Shown here: positions 1 through 8,972 of the stretch, in pieces
Layout: each line of letters begins with the position of its first letter
Numbering within the stretch: position 1 is the first letter of the stretch
Origin: Cordylochernes scorpioides
Taxonomy: Eukaryota; Arthropoda; Arachnida; Pseudoscorpiones; Chernetidae
Direction: 5' to 3'
Length of the DNA: 64,000 bases
Assembly: GCA_030710605.1 (NCBI GenBank)
Contig: CP092865.1
Span: 134,909,148 to 134,973,147 of the forward strand
Program-made: the position numbers and the translations under genes
The notes under the pieces: generated by a model
Database searches by the model: none
What the model was told of the DNA's origin: nothing
The model's input: only the letters and a program-made list of their open reading frames with translations

Positions 1-1
1 G

Positions 2-451
2 TTTGCAAGAAATTTTACTAATATATTCAAAAAGTATGGAAAAATAAACATTGCATGGAAACCATGTAACCCTATCTCACAATACCTAAACCAGCACAAG
101 AACACCCAATTAACAGAAAGAGCAGGTTTGATCTATGAAGTTAAGTGTGAGAAGTGTGATCAAGGATATGTGGGACAGACATCCAGAACATTAAAAGAAA
201 GGATGGAAAACCATAAATATGCTCTGAAGTGGGATAGAATTCAAAATTCTGCTCTTGTAGAACACAGAAGGGACACAGGACACAATAAATTCAATTTAGA
301 AAACCCAAAAACACTGGACTATGAAAAAAATTATTACAAAAGACAGTTCAAAGAAGCCTTTTTCATCCAAAAGACATGTGCTTCAATTAATAGAATGGAA
401 GAAAGGGGAAATATAAATGATATTTACAGATATGCCTTTAATTATATTTAA
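2..451 (+). CDS. Penelope-like element GIY-YIG endonuclease domain, 5' partial
   Basis: The reading frame is open from the window edge to a TAA at 449-451, so no start is expected here. This is the C-terminal endonuclease part of a Penelope-like retroelement, which nicks DNA so that the reverse transcriptase can prime on the target. Visible motifs: GLIYEVKC (GIY-like half), CEKC cysteine pair, GYVGQTSRTLKER (YIG half plus the arginine helix), ALVEHRRDTGH (the H-x-x-x-GH stretch typical of PLEs), and the catalytic-type glutamate in FKEAFFIQ. The RT part lies outside the window. The stretch has no internal stop. It is followed by an A-rich 3' UTR and a hammerhead-like tail, the usual PLE layout. 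The family call is firm; activity cannot be judged. Confidence 0.85.
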   Translation, partial: FARNFTNIFKKYGKINIAWKPCNPISQYLNQHKNTQLTERAGLIYEVKCEKCDQGYVGQTSRTLKERMENHKYALKWDRIQNSALVEHRRDTGHNKFNLENPKTLDYEKNYYKRQFKEAFFIQKTCASINRMEERGNINDIYRYAFNYI

Positions 452-682
452 AAAAAAAAAAAATCCACTTTTAATTCAAAGAAGAATATTTCAAGTTGAC
501 TTAAAAACTATTTTCCTTATCTGTTATCTTGTTTAAACACTTGATATATATAACAGGACTATATAATAACCTGCTGTAACATGTTTTCTCATTTATTCTT
601 TTGTCTGATGATGGTGACAATGTTGTTGCCGAAACGTCACACACTAATAAATTATTTGGATTAGGTCTTGTTTTCTTTTAGA
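452..682 (+). mobile_element. 3' UTR and terminal tail of the Penelope-like element
   Basis: Non-coding end of the PLE. It runs from the A-rich stretch after the stop codon to the tail AAATTATTTGGATTAGGTC plus TTTTCTT. This tail recurs at 1005-1045, 22340-22375 and 23040-23070, and in variant form at 18440-18473, 21990-22090, 22600-22635 and 23540-23575, so it marks the family terminus. It contains the hammerhead-like motif at 605-638. Confidence 0.75.
605..638 (+). ncRNA. hammerhead ribozyme motif (minimal type) in PLE tail
   Basis: Core boxes match the hammerhead consensus: CTGATGA at 605-611, a stem II in which GGTGAC pairs with GTTGCC around a short loop, then GAAA at 631-634 and CGTC at 635-638, with cleavage expected after the last C. 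Stem I is about 3 bp (602-604 with 639-641). Stem III is only the self-complementary ACGT with no loop, so a single copy would fold poorly and a dimer is more plausible. Hammerheads in PLEs are established knowledge; activity of this copy is inferred. Confidence 0.75.
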
Positions 683-871
683 ATGACCATGAGTTCTGCT
701 TGGAAGGTTGGACATTCAACATAGTAGGCAACCGCCCATTACACTCCAGAAACTGCTGCAACTATTTTCTTTGTTTGAAAGGAAATATATATATAAATTC
801 ATATATTCTATACCTAACTGTCATGCCACCTAGAAATCCGATATTTAGCACTTTTGTATTGTTAGTTGTAA

Positions 872-1078
872 TACAAGAAGACCTAATACAAATAAATTAA
901 TAGTGTGTGATGTTTAGGCAACAGCATTGTCACCATCATCAGACAAAAGAATAAATGACTTTTTTTTTGTCTGATGATGGTGACAATGCTGTTACCGAAA
1001 CGACACACACTATTAAATTATTTGGATTAAGTCTTATTTTCTTGTATTATAATCTATAATCCAAATTATGCTTTATCA
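872..1078. mobile_element. inverted pair of PLE tails
   Basis: Left arm (872-945, minus) and right arm (970-1045, plus) are inverted copies of the PLE tail, with a short spacer between them. The right arm has an extra end of about 33 bp (TATAATCTATAATCCAAATT, then TGCTTTATCA). The sequence TATTGTTAGTTGTA lies on both sides (about 858-871 and 1079-1092) and looks like a target-site duplication. Each arm holds a degenerate hammerhead: minus 909-942 has TAAA for GAAA, and plus 971-1004 has CGAC for CGTC. Confidence 0.65.
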
Positions 1079-1093
1079 TATTGTTAGTTGTAT

Positions 1094-1872
1094 TAAGTGA
1101 GTGCACAAAATTTAAGACTTCTATGTGGTCTGGAAGTATATTATTTTAAAATATGCTCTAATTTACATTATTTTAAAAAATGTATCTTTCTAAAGAGCTA
1201 TATCTCAATAAAGATGGCCATGGTCCCTATATTGGAAGCCATATCCCAGAGGTGAGGAGGGGGGTGGTTAGAGAAATGAAGGAGAGCTAAATTTAATGTA
1301 GAACAAGAGAGTGTATCTAAACTTATTTTCATAAATGTGTGAAAAGTACTTGGCATTAATAAACCAAAAAGACATATTAATAATTATGTTGTTGTTGTTG
1401 CTTATTCCTCAAGTCGTTTAAACAATCTCCATTAGGTTTCATTGTCTCAGCTTTTCTATTATAGTGTCCTGGGGTTTTCCCAGAGGTCTTTTTTTGGAGG
1501 ATTTGATACAATTCAATAGATGTTCAGGACTGGATTAATAATTATAATGTTTGTATCACATCATTAATTTCCCCGTGTATTGACCATATTTGGTTATCAC
1601 GGGGTGTGTGATTCAGGTGCAGTTGATGAGGTAAAAGTCGGAAGGCGGCGGCGGGCGACGCAACAACACCCGGCGGTGGGGTGGAGCGACCTTGAAACCC
1701 CCGCATCGATCGACTGGCCGCGCCCAAGTCCGATTACCCCACTCGGTGTTAGCCTTTGAGATGCCTCATGACAGCAGGCTGCTCTAAATATGAAACTACT
1801 TCCTTCCTCCTGGCTAGAAGAGGATGTGTCAATTGTCAGTTCCCATGCCGCAACACCAGCTGTAGAGCATCC
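1094..1872. other. no gene seen; includes a GC-rich patch
   Basis: I see no supported coding region. About 1610-1760 is GC-rich (GGCGGCGGCGGGCGACG and nearby) within AT-rich surroundings. The short open frame across it on the minus strand has no recognisable motif. The GC contrast suggests an inserted or unrelated repeat, but I cannot name it. Confidence 0.4.
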
Positions 1873-2798
1873 AATTCTAACGTCAATTTATAAAAACATT
1901 GCCGTTACTCAGGCTATACATCTATACCAAATCTTCTTTTTAATCCTCTAAGAATCGGCGAAGTCGTAATTTGTCACGTGATGTTAGGAAAATGAAACAT
2001 CTTTAATCACAAGTTTTCCCCCAACTCAATCATTGGCATGGTCTGCAAGGTGTTCTCAGCCTTTTTTTTTTTTTTCACTTAAGACTTTTAAAGTCACGTA
2101 TAAATAAATTACTTGTTCGGTCTTGACACCTTGTGATTCTATCGATAATCCTTGTCAAGGTGTGTAATGGCGACATGATCCGTTGCAACGAAGCCCCCAA
2201 AAGAAGTTGTAATATGTTACAACATGGAGAACACTCAGCTTATGACCAGACGGAATTCCCGGAGCCACGTGGCGGGCATCAACCAATGGCATTTCAGCAT
2301 TCGATCGGCGACCAGGCAGGCGGGCAGCAGATTCCAGGAAAGAGGAAGTGGGCGAAGCTCGCCAAAAACAGGAGAGAGTTATTTATAACCAACAATATTC
2401 CGTCTGATCTATAAAATCAATAACACGGCCGCCATACTGCGGGCCGCAATATCGCGGATTTTTAATCGCCAATCTTGTATTTAGGGATGACGGGAAGTAA
2501 CAAAACTATCTACCCCCCCTTATTATTCTAAATGCTGGCTGACTAACGGCGGGTAGACCCCCCCCATTTCCCACGGCAGGACCAACCAACCCTCCGCTGG
2601 GCTGAATCATCTTGAATCCTTCCTTTCAAGGCGTTAAATGCCATTCTACCTCCCGCGGCGGCTAACCATCCTCGAGATGGATCACGTGACAAGACTTCGC
2701 CGATTTAAGTATTTTTTAGAGGATTAAAAAAAAAAAGATATTGGTATAGATGCCTGAGTAACTTTAACGGCAATGTTTTATAAATTGACGTTAGAATT
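1873..2798. mobile_element. non-autonomous DNA-transposon-like element with ~110-bp TIRs
   Basis: 1873-1982 and 2681-2798 are inverted copies of each other. Both outer ends begin AATTCTAACGTCAATTTATA, and both inner ends reach TCGGCGAAGTC and TCACGTGAT; a few small indels separate them. The roughly 700-bp interior has no transposase motif; the 93-residue open frame at 2133-2414 is unrecognised. No clear target duplication was found, so the superfamily is left open. Confidence 0.65.
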
Positions 2799-4535
2799 CG
2801 ACGTACGCGTCCATTACCCGTGCTATTCCTTCAATTTCAGTATCCCCAGATTCAGAAGGGACAAAACGACAGTTTTAAATGGATGAGGCTAGCTGACCTG
2901 ACGTCCAGACAGTCGTCATCTTCCCGTGGTGCCTTCTGACGTAATCTCGAGACGTCTGGTGCCTTCATATCTCCTTATTAGCAGCGCGCCTGCCCCTTGC
3001 TAAATCCTTGTGTTGATTCTAATGATAATACACACAAATTTATACATTTATATTAAATGTCTGAATACACTTTTATGATTTTTTTTTTCTTCGCGATAGA
3101 AAAGCGAGGCTCTTTTATGTATTATTTAAAAAATTGTATTTTAAAATGCGAAGTAAATGTGATCAAAGTGATAATAAAAATGGATTGAAGATGAATGTTC
3201 CCTATGTACTCTTATTGCTGGTAAAATGACACCTTGGCAAGATGGAATTATTTATTTTCCACAACTGCCTTTGATGATAGAATATGTTGGGTGGTACAAT
3301 GATGTCTTCCTTCCATGGATCCAATTATGAGTCATAAGTGACATTGGGTGGGACAGAGCACCAAGATCCAGTGATTTTAATTTGTACTTGATACTGGTTT
3401 ATATTGAATCCTTTATTGAGAAGAGCAACAATTAAGTCCTTGAATGTTCTTGCACATCTTCAAACCCAATTCTTACAATTAGAGCTTTTAGACAGAGAGG
3501 ATAGTGGAAATACAACACTTTGCCACCATGATCATTGGAACATTGTCAGCAGTGTAACTTCCCCCAAGCTCTAGCAGGAGGTGGAAATAAGAAACATCAC
3601 TTGAGAAAACACATTTGTTGTGTAGAACAAGGATAACAGCACTACCAGGTACAACATGCTAGTCTAAATCTTTTCCTGACCTCTGGAAAATTATCAGAGA
3701 AAAAGGGTTGTGTTCCAATTGTCTTAATGCAGGACACAGGATATGCTTAGCTGATTGATGCTGTAGCCTACACAATACTTTGTTGTATCACCATCTTCAC
3801 CTCTAGCACACCTACTCCATCCCTCGACCCAGAAGTAAACATATGTTTCCCAAAGACCTGGTATTGATAAGGTGTGGAATAGTCAAAGTTGTATAGGTAA
3901 AAGGTCTAAATGTCAAGGAGTCATCAGTACCTACCTATTCAGAGAAAGCTCAACAGTTAACACTGACTTAGGACATTCTGGTTGAATTACTAGAACTGGG
4001 AGAACAGATGGAACACATTCAAGGTGAATGAAACATCCAAATTCTGGTTGACAAAGCCAGCAGGTGTAGCAAACTATAGATGATGACTTGGGGAAGGAAG
4101 TATTCTCCTCACAGAAATGTTAGCAAAATTGAGCATATATCATGCACCAAATCACAAGTTTGGCCCTGACTCAATCAACGGTTGGTTCATAATAATGGTG
4201 ACAATGGCCTGCAAGGTAATTGAAGTCATGTTGACTTGGTTGGGTTTTACATGGGTCAATCCCCCCAAGATGACTGTGAAGGGATGCATCAGCTCAAAAA
4301 AGAAACATTCCACTCAGAAAGTATTGGGATCCAGGCAATGGGGTGGTTAAGAAAATAGTTGCTTGCTGTGAAGATAGTCTAAGTAAAAGGATTGAGAAGG
4401 AAAATGTTGGAAGACAGTTGCATTGAAGGAATGAACCAGTCTCACTTCCAGAGAATAGTCATGGCTGCAAGGAGTGGAAAGTAAAATTGAGAAAACCCCA
4501 GAGCAGAAGGGTGAGGGCCATGCTGAGATACAAAA
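2799..4535. other. unassigned stretch, no gene seen
   Basis: Mixed sequence with no long open frame, no repeat array and no family motif I recognise. 2830-3000 is somewhat GC-richer than the AT-rich DNA after 3000. It may contain old decayed repeats. Confidence 0.4.
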
Positions 4536-4548
4536 CTTTTACCTCAAT

Positions 4549-4786
4549 CTTCTTCTTCTTTCTTATCTCCACTCAATCATATTAAGGTATCAAGCTTGTA
4601 AAGCTTGAGACTTTTGATGGTGTCTGCTGGGGAAGAGTAGAGCTCATCAATGGATGAGTCAATACAGTCATGACTGGGTGAAGTGGAATGCATCTGCCTT
4701 TGTGCACTACTTAGTGGCAGGCCGACTTAGCTCCAAAAGAAATAGCCGCCTCTGACATGAGGAACAGACGCCATGTGCAGCCGCTC
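4549..4786 (-). mobile_element. SINE-like or truncated retroposon with perfect 13-bp TSD
   Basis: CTTTTACCTCAAT occurs at 4536-4548 and again at 4787-4799, exactly flanking 238 bp. The left edge is CTTCTTCTTCTTTCTT, an (AAG)n-type 3' tail read on the minus strand, so the insertion points leftward. Tail plus long perfect TSD indicates target-primed retrotransposition. I see no clear tRNA A/B boxes or coding, so it is either a SINE of unknown head or a 5'-truncated LINE end. Confidence 0.65.
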
Positions 4787-4799
4787 CTTTTACCTCAAT

Positions 4800-7455
4800 G
4801 AAGATTATGAACAAAAATATCACCATCCAACAAGAAAGGATATCATGTTACAGAGGTTCTTAGATGTGGAGGATTCAAGATGAGAAAATGGATTCTTAAT
4901 TCACCAGAGTTACAAGAAATATTGAACTAAACAGGAGAACAACCTATTCTTGAAGGTCCTAGCAGAGAGTTGTGGGATCCTTAGGGGATCTATTTCAATA
5001 TCAGATAGAGAGCAAGAGAACACAGTGTTATAATGGAAAGAAACACCCTACCAAGCAATCGTATATGATCCTCTTTGTGACATCAACAATGGTATTAATC
5101 AAGGGATAAGGCAATCCATGCGTGGATAGGTTTAAAAATGAGATAAGTAGAGAAATGATTAATGAGGTTAGAATATCTACCAAAAACACAACTAAAGTGA
5201 AATCACCTTGTCTTTAGAGAGACAAGAACATTGAATTGAATAGCTCCTTTTGTACAGGGGTTGGGGATGCCAGCGTTTGCTGTGGAATATTTTAGAGTGG
5301 ATGCAAAGAGTAAAAATTCTGGCTATGTGATGTCTTAAGTGAGGGCAGCACCACTAAAACTGGGTGTGACAAAGAACCAGCCAGCACTGATGACCCAATA
5401 TTATGAGAAGTCAAAACAAGATTTTCTCACTGTAAAAAAAAACAAACAGGAGAACAACAAAGATGGCCACACCATAATGAGATCACATTCAACAAGAGCA
5501 CAAAACTCAGCTACAAGGAAGAGTAACAATCTCTGTACAAGATTGTGGGTGCTAGATACCATCATCCTGCAGGGAATATTTGGGATCTGGAAGATTTGAC
5601 TTTGTGAAGATTGTCAGTGGCAGCAATGTACCAAGAAAAACCACTCTTCCAATTTAGAATCTAAAAGTATGATGGGGACATGAGAGTGTGGTGATCTAGA
5701 TAGCTGGCAGAGGGCCAAAGCAACAAAATCCCCCCCACACAGGGTCAAGAGCAGGTAAGAGTTGTAGTTTATATTTAGTTTCGCTTGAGTCTCCTTTATT
5801 GAGAAAGCAAATTGACCCCAATCAATATTATTCTTCACCTTCCTTAGCATCAAAAACAGGAGATTTATCATTTTAAAAACTGAAACTATGTTCCCGGGGA
5901 AAATTCACCTTCAGGTTTTAAAAAGTTTTCTTCAATTATTTTTATCCATCCTGATTAAGGTGACTGATAAGACCTGATGACAAAAATTGTGCTGTGAATC
6001 TTTTGATGCCGTGATAACTACATGAAATACAGATATACATAATATGGTGTCTCAGAAACTATATATCTTGCTAAAACAGTCATCCTCTAACAGACAAAAT
6101 TAAGCCCCTTCAAAATTATTTGATAAAAAGTTGTTGATTCAATCTTACAACAGATATCTTGTAATGAGGTTGATAAAGAGGAGATTCCCCAAAAATTCAC
6201 TTTTTGTTCATTTTTAATAAGTTTTTAAAAATTGACCGTAATTGGAACACATCATGTCTTTAATAGAGAAAAATATCATTACCTATTCTTAATAAAAAAA
6301 TTATCAATTATTAAACTAATGTATTTAAATATGAGGTTAGAACAGTAGAATAGATCATTTATGTCACTTTGCTTCCTTCTCTTACAATTTTATTTCTAAC
6401 ATGATGTGCCATCTGTTATTAGAAATTTTAACTATTTTTGACATGTACATTTCTTTGATATTTTATTTTGAAAAGAAATTATACACTTCATAAATAGTTT
6501 TAAAGTTATTTTCACATAATTGATTCTTAATTCTAAATGTGTCTGTCCTCTCTGAAAAAAAAAAAAAACATAAAAGAAAAAAGAATCAACTTTATCAGAA
6601 AGTGGCCAATCTCAGAATGACATTTCTATAGAATGACAGATTTCATGATAGGTATCAATACAATCTATATAAACAGACAAAATTTTAGGAATGTCTAAGT
6701 ATTTAGCTTAACCAGACAAGACAACAAATTGCAAGTGGTGAAAAGATTTAGTGAGAAGTAAAAGTTTGCTACAAATGAATGTCTGGCCAAAGGGCAACTA
6801 GAGATAAAAAATGACATTGATGAATGGAAGGCCTCAGAACTCACAAATTTGTTGAGATAATCTAGTAGTCCAAATGAAGTTTAAAATTGTGATAGAACAC
6901 TATATTTTATAAATTAACCCCAAATAAAACTTATGCATTCAAAAATGAAAGTGTACAGAGAGGCGGATAAAGTTTGAAAGGTAAGAATTACTGTCATGTT
7001 ATAAAGATGGTAGTACTTCCTCCTTTGTTAGTTTATTGATAAAAAGACATGGATTAATTCAGCCATATTTGATAGTGAGGAAAACAAAGGGAAGCAGAGC
7101 TGTTCTCATAGTGAAGTCCTGGAGATGTGCTATAAAGAAAGTGGGCCTACTCTATATATATATATATCAACTAAAACTTTAAAATTTCCAAGATAGTTAA
7201 ACATGGGATTCAAAAGTTTTCTTCTACCCTTTATTTTACCAAAATGGTGCAAGACAGAGACTATTCTAAATTTGAAATGTGAGGAACAGCAAGAGAGTCT
7301 AGCATAAGGGATTCATGCTTTAAAGGGTATTCAAGTTTTTTTCTGATAACTGGTATGTCTTGTGGTAGAACTTTATTACTATTTAATTTTCAATAACAAA
7401 GCAACATCTTTGATTGATTGAAATATTTCTCAATTATAAAATTCTAAATAATTTA
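4800..7455. other. unassigned stretch, no gene seen
   Basis: AT-rich DNA with short open frames only and no recognisable protein motif. There is a small (TA)n tract at about 7152-7166. Nothing else could be supported. Confidence 0.4.
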
Positions 7456-7519
7456 CAGTAGAATCCCTCTTTTTTTTTTTTTATAATAGCTTCCTTTATA
7501 ACAGCAAACTTTTATAATT

Positions 7520-8567
7520 CCTAAGTTTCAAACATGGCTATAACATAAGTCCCAAGTTTCAACCTAGGCTATAACATAAGTCCCGAATTTCAACCATGGA
7601 TATAACATAAGTCCCAAGTTTCAACCTTGGCTATAACATAAGTCCCAAGTTTTAACCATGGCTATAACATAAGTCCCAGTGTTAACCATGGCTATAACAT
7701 AAGTCCCTAGTTTCAACCATGGCTAAAACATAAGTCCCAAGTTTTAACACTTAAAGCCCGGCGGGACGTATATTTACGTATATTATAACAATGCTGGCAT
7801 TGTTAGGGCGGACGTAAATATACGTCCGCCGGGCTTTAAGTGTTAACCTTGTCTATAACATAAGTCCCAAGTTTCAACCATTGCTATAACATAAGTACCA
7901 AGTTTTAACCATGGCTATAACATAAGTACCAAGTTACACCCTTGGCTATAACATAAGTCCCAAGTTTCAACATTAGCTAAAATATAAGTCCCAAGTTTCA
8001 ACCATGGCTATAACATAAGTCCCAGTGTTAACCATGGCTATAACATAAGTCCCAAGTTTCAACCTTGGCTATAATATAAGTTCCAAGTTTCAACCATGGC
8101 TATAACATAAGAACCAAGTTTTAACCTTGTCTATAACATAAGTCTCAAGTTTTACCCATGGCTATAACATAAGTACCAAGTTTCAACCTTGGCTATAACA
8201 TAAGTTCCAAGTTTCAACCTTGGCTATAACATAAGTCCCAAGTTTTAACCATGGCTATAACATAAGTCCCAAGTTTCAACCATGGCTATAACATAAGTCC
8301 CAAGTTTCAACCTAGCTATAACATAAGTCCTAAGTTTTAACCTTGGCTATAACAAAAGTCCCAAGTTTCAACCATGGCAATAACATAAGTCCCAAGTTTC
8401 AACCATGGCTATAACATAAGTCCCAAGTTTCAACCATGGCTATAACATAAGTCCCAAGTTTTAATCATGGCTATTACATTAGTACCAAGTTTTAACCATG
8501 GCTATAACATTAGTACCAAGTTTTAACCATGGCTATAACATTAGTACCAAGTTTCAACCATGGTTAT
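7520..8567. repeat. 31-bp minisatellite, left part
   Basis: About 30 tandem copies of a 31-bp unit (CTATAACATAAGTCCC, then AAGTTTCAACCATGG) with scattered substitutions such as GTACC for GTCCC and CCTTGG for CCATGG. Interrupted by the 95-bp insertion at 7748-7842 and ended by the BEL/Pao insertion. Confidence 0.9.
7748..7842. mobile_element. 95-bp piggyBac-type MITE in the minisatellite
   Basis: A near-perfect palindrome bounded by TTAA at 7744-7747 and 7843-7846. The termini are CACTTAAAGCCCGGCGG and its complement. Removing the element and one TTAA leaves the normal array unit (CAAGTTTTAACCTTGTCTAT), so the empty site is directly visible. TTAA duplication is the piggyBac hallmark; a transposase source is not in the window. 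Confidence 0.7.
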
Positions 8568-8896
8568 TGTTGGATCCTGTGATATAATTTTGGAAGTCAG
8601 ATTTTTCTTTAAATTAAATTTTGTATTAAGCAATTTTTTTTTCCTTATATGTAAATAATTGTAAATCCTTTAAAATTTCAATTTTTGTATATTGTTGATG
8701 ATTCAGTAAGATATGTAAATTTCTATTGTTGATGATTCAGTAAGATATGTAAATTTCTATCAGGAAAAGAAAAGACTCAATTTAGATAACTAATGTTGTA
8801 GCTACTCCTAACTCTGAGACTCAAATAAATCAAATAATTCAAGTCAAGTGGTAAAATGCTTCTTTATATCATTTACTGAACATTCAAGCCACAACA
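8568..8896 (+). repeat. 5' LTR of BEL/Pao element 1
   Basis: 329 bp, TGTTGG...CAACA. Contains a 34-bp segment (ATTGTTGATGATTCAG...) in two perfect tandem copies at about 8690-8760, which is also doubled in the 3' LTR. It has 9 T where the 3' LTR has 10; no other difference was seen. Confidence 0.95.
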
Positions 8897-8899
8897 GTA

Positions 8900-8917
8900 T
8901 GGTCCCTCGAGCCGGAT
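8900..8917 (+). other. primer-binding site of BEL/Pao element 1
   Basis: TGGTCCCTCGAGCCGGAT starts three bases after the LTR. It begins TGG, complementary to a tRNA 3' CCA end. I could not assign the tRNA. Confidence 0.7.
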
Positions 8918-8972
8918 TCTTTAAAAAATGAAGGTAAGCCATTTGAAAACTTAAAATTATTAAAATAAAGTC

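Noticed and set aside
1542-1727. Small minus-strand protein in the GC-rich patch
   Set aside because: 61 residues, no motif, composition driven by GC-rich DNA.
2820-3000. rRNA fragment
   Set aside because: The GC-richer patch did not match any conserved rRNA segment that I can recognise.
7520-8567. CRISPR-like array
   Set aside because: Units are directly tandem with no spacers, and the surroundings are eukaryotic transposons; it is a minisatellite.
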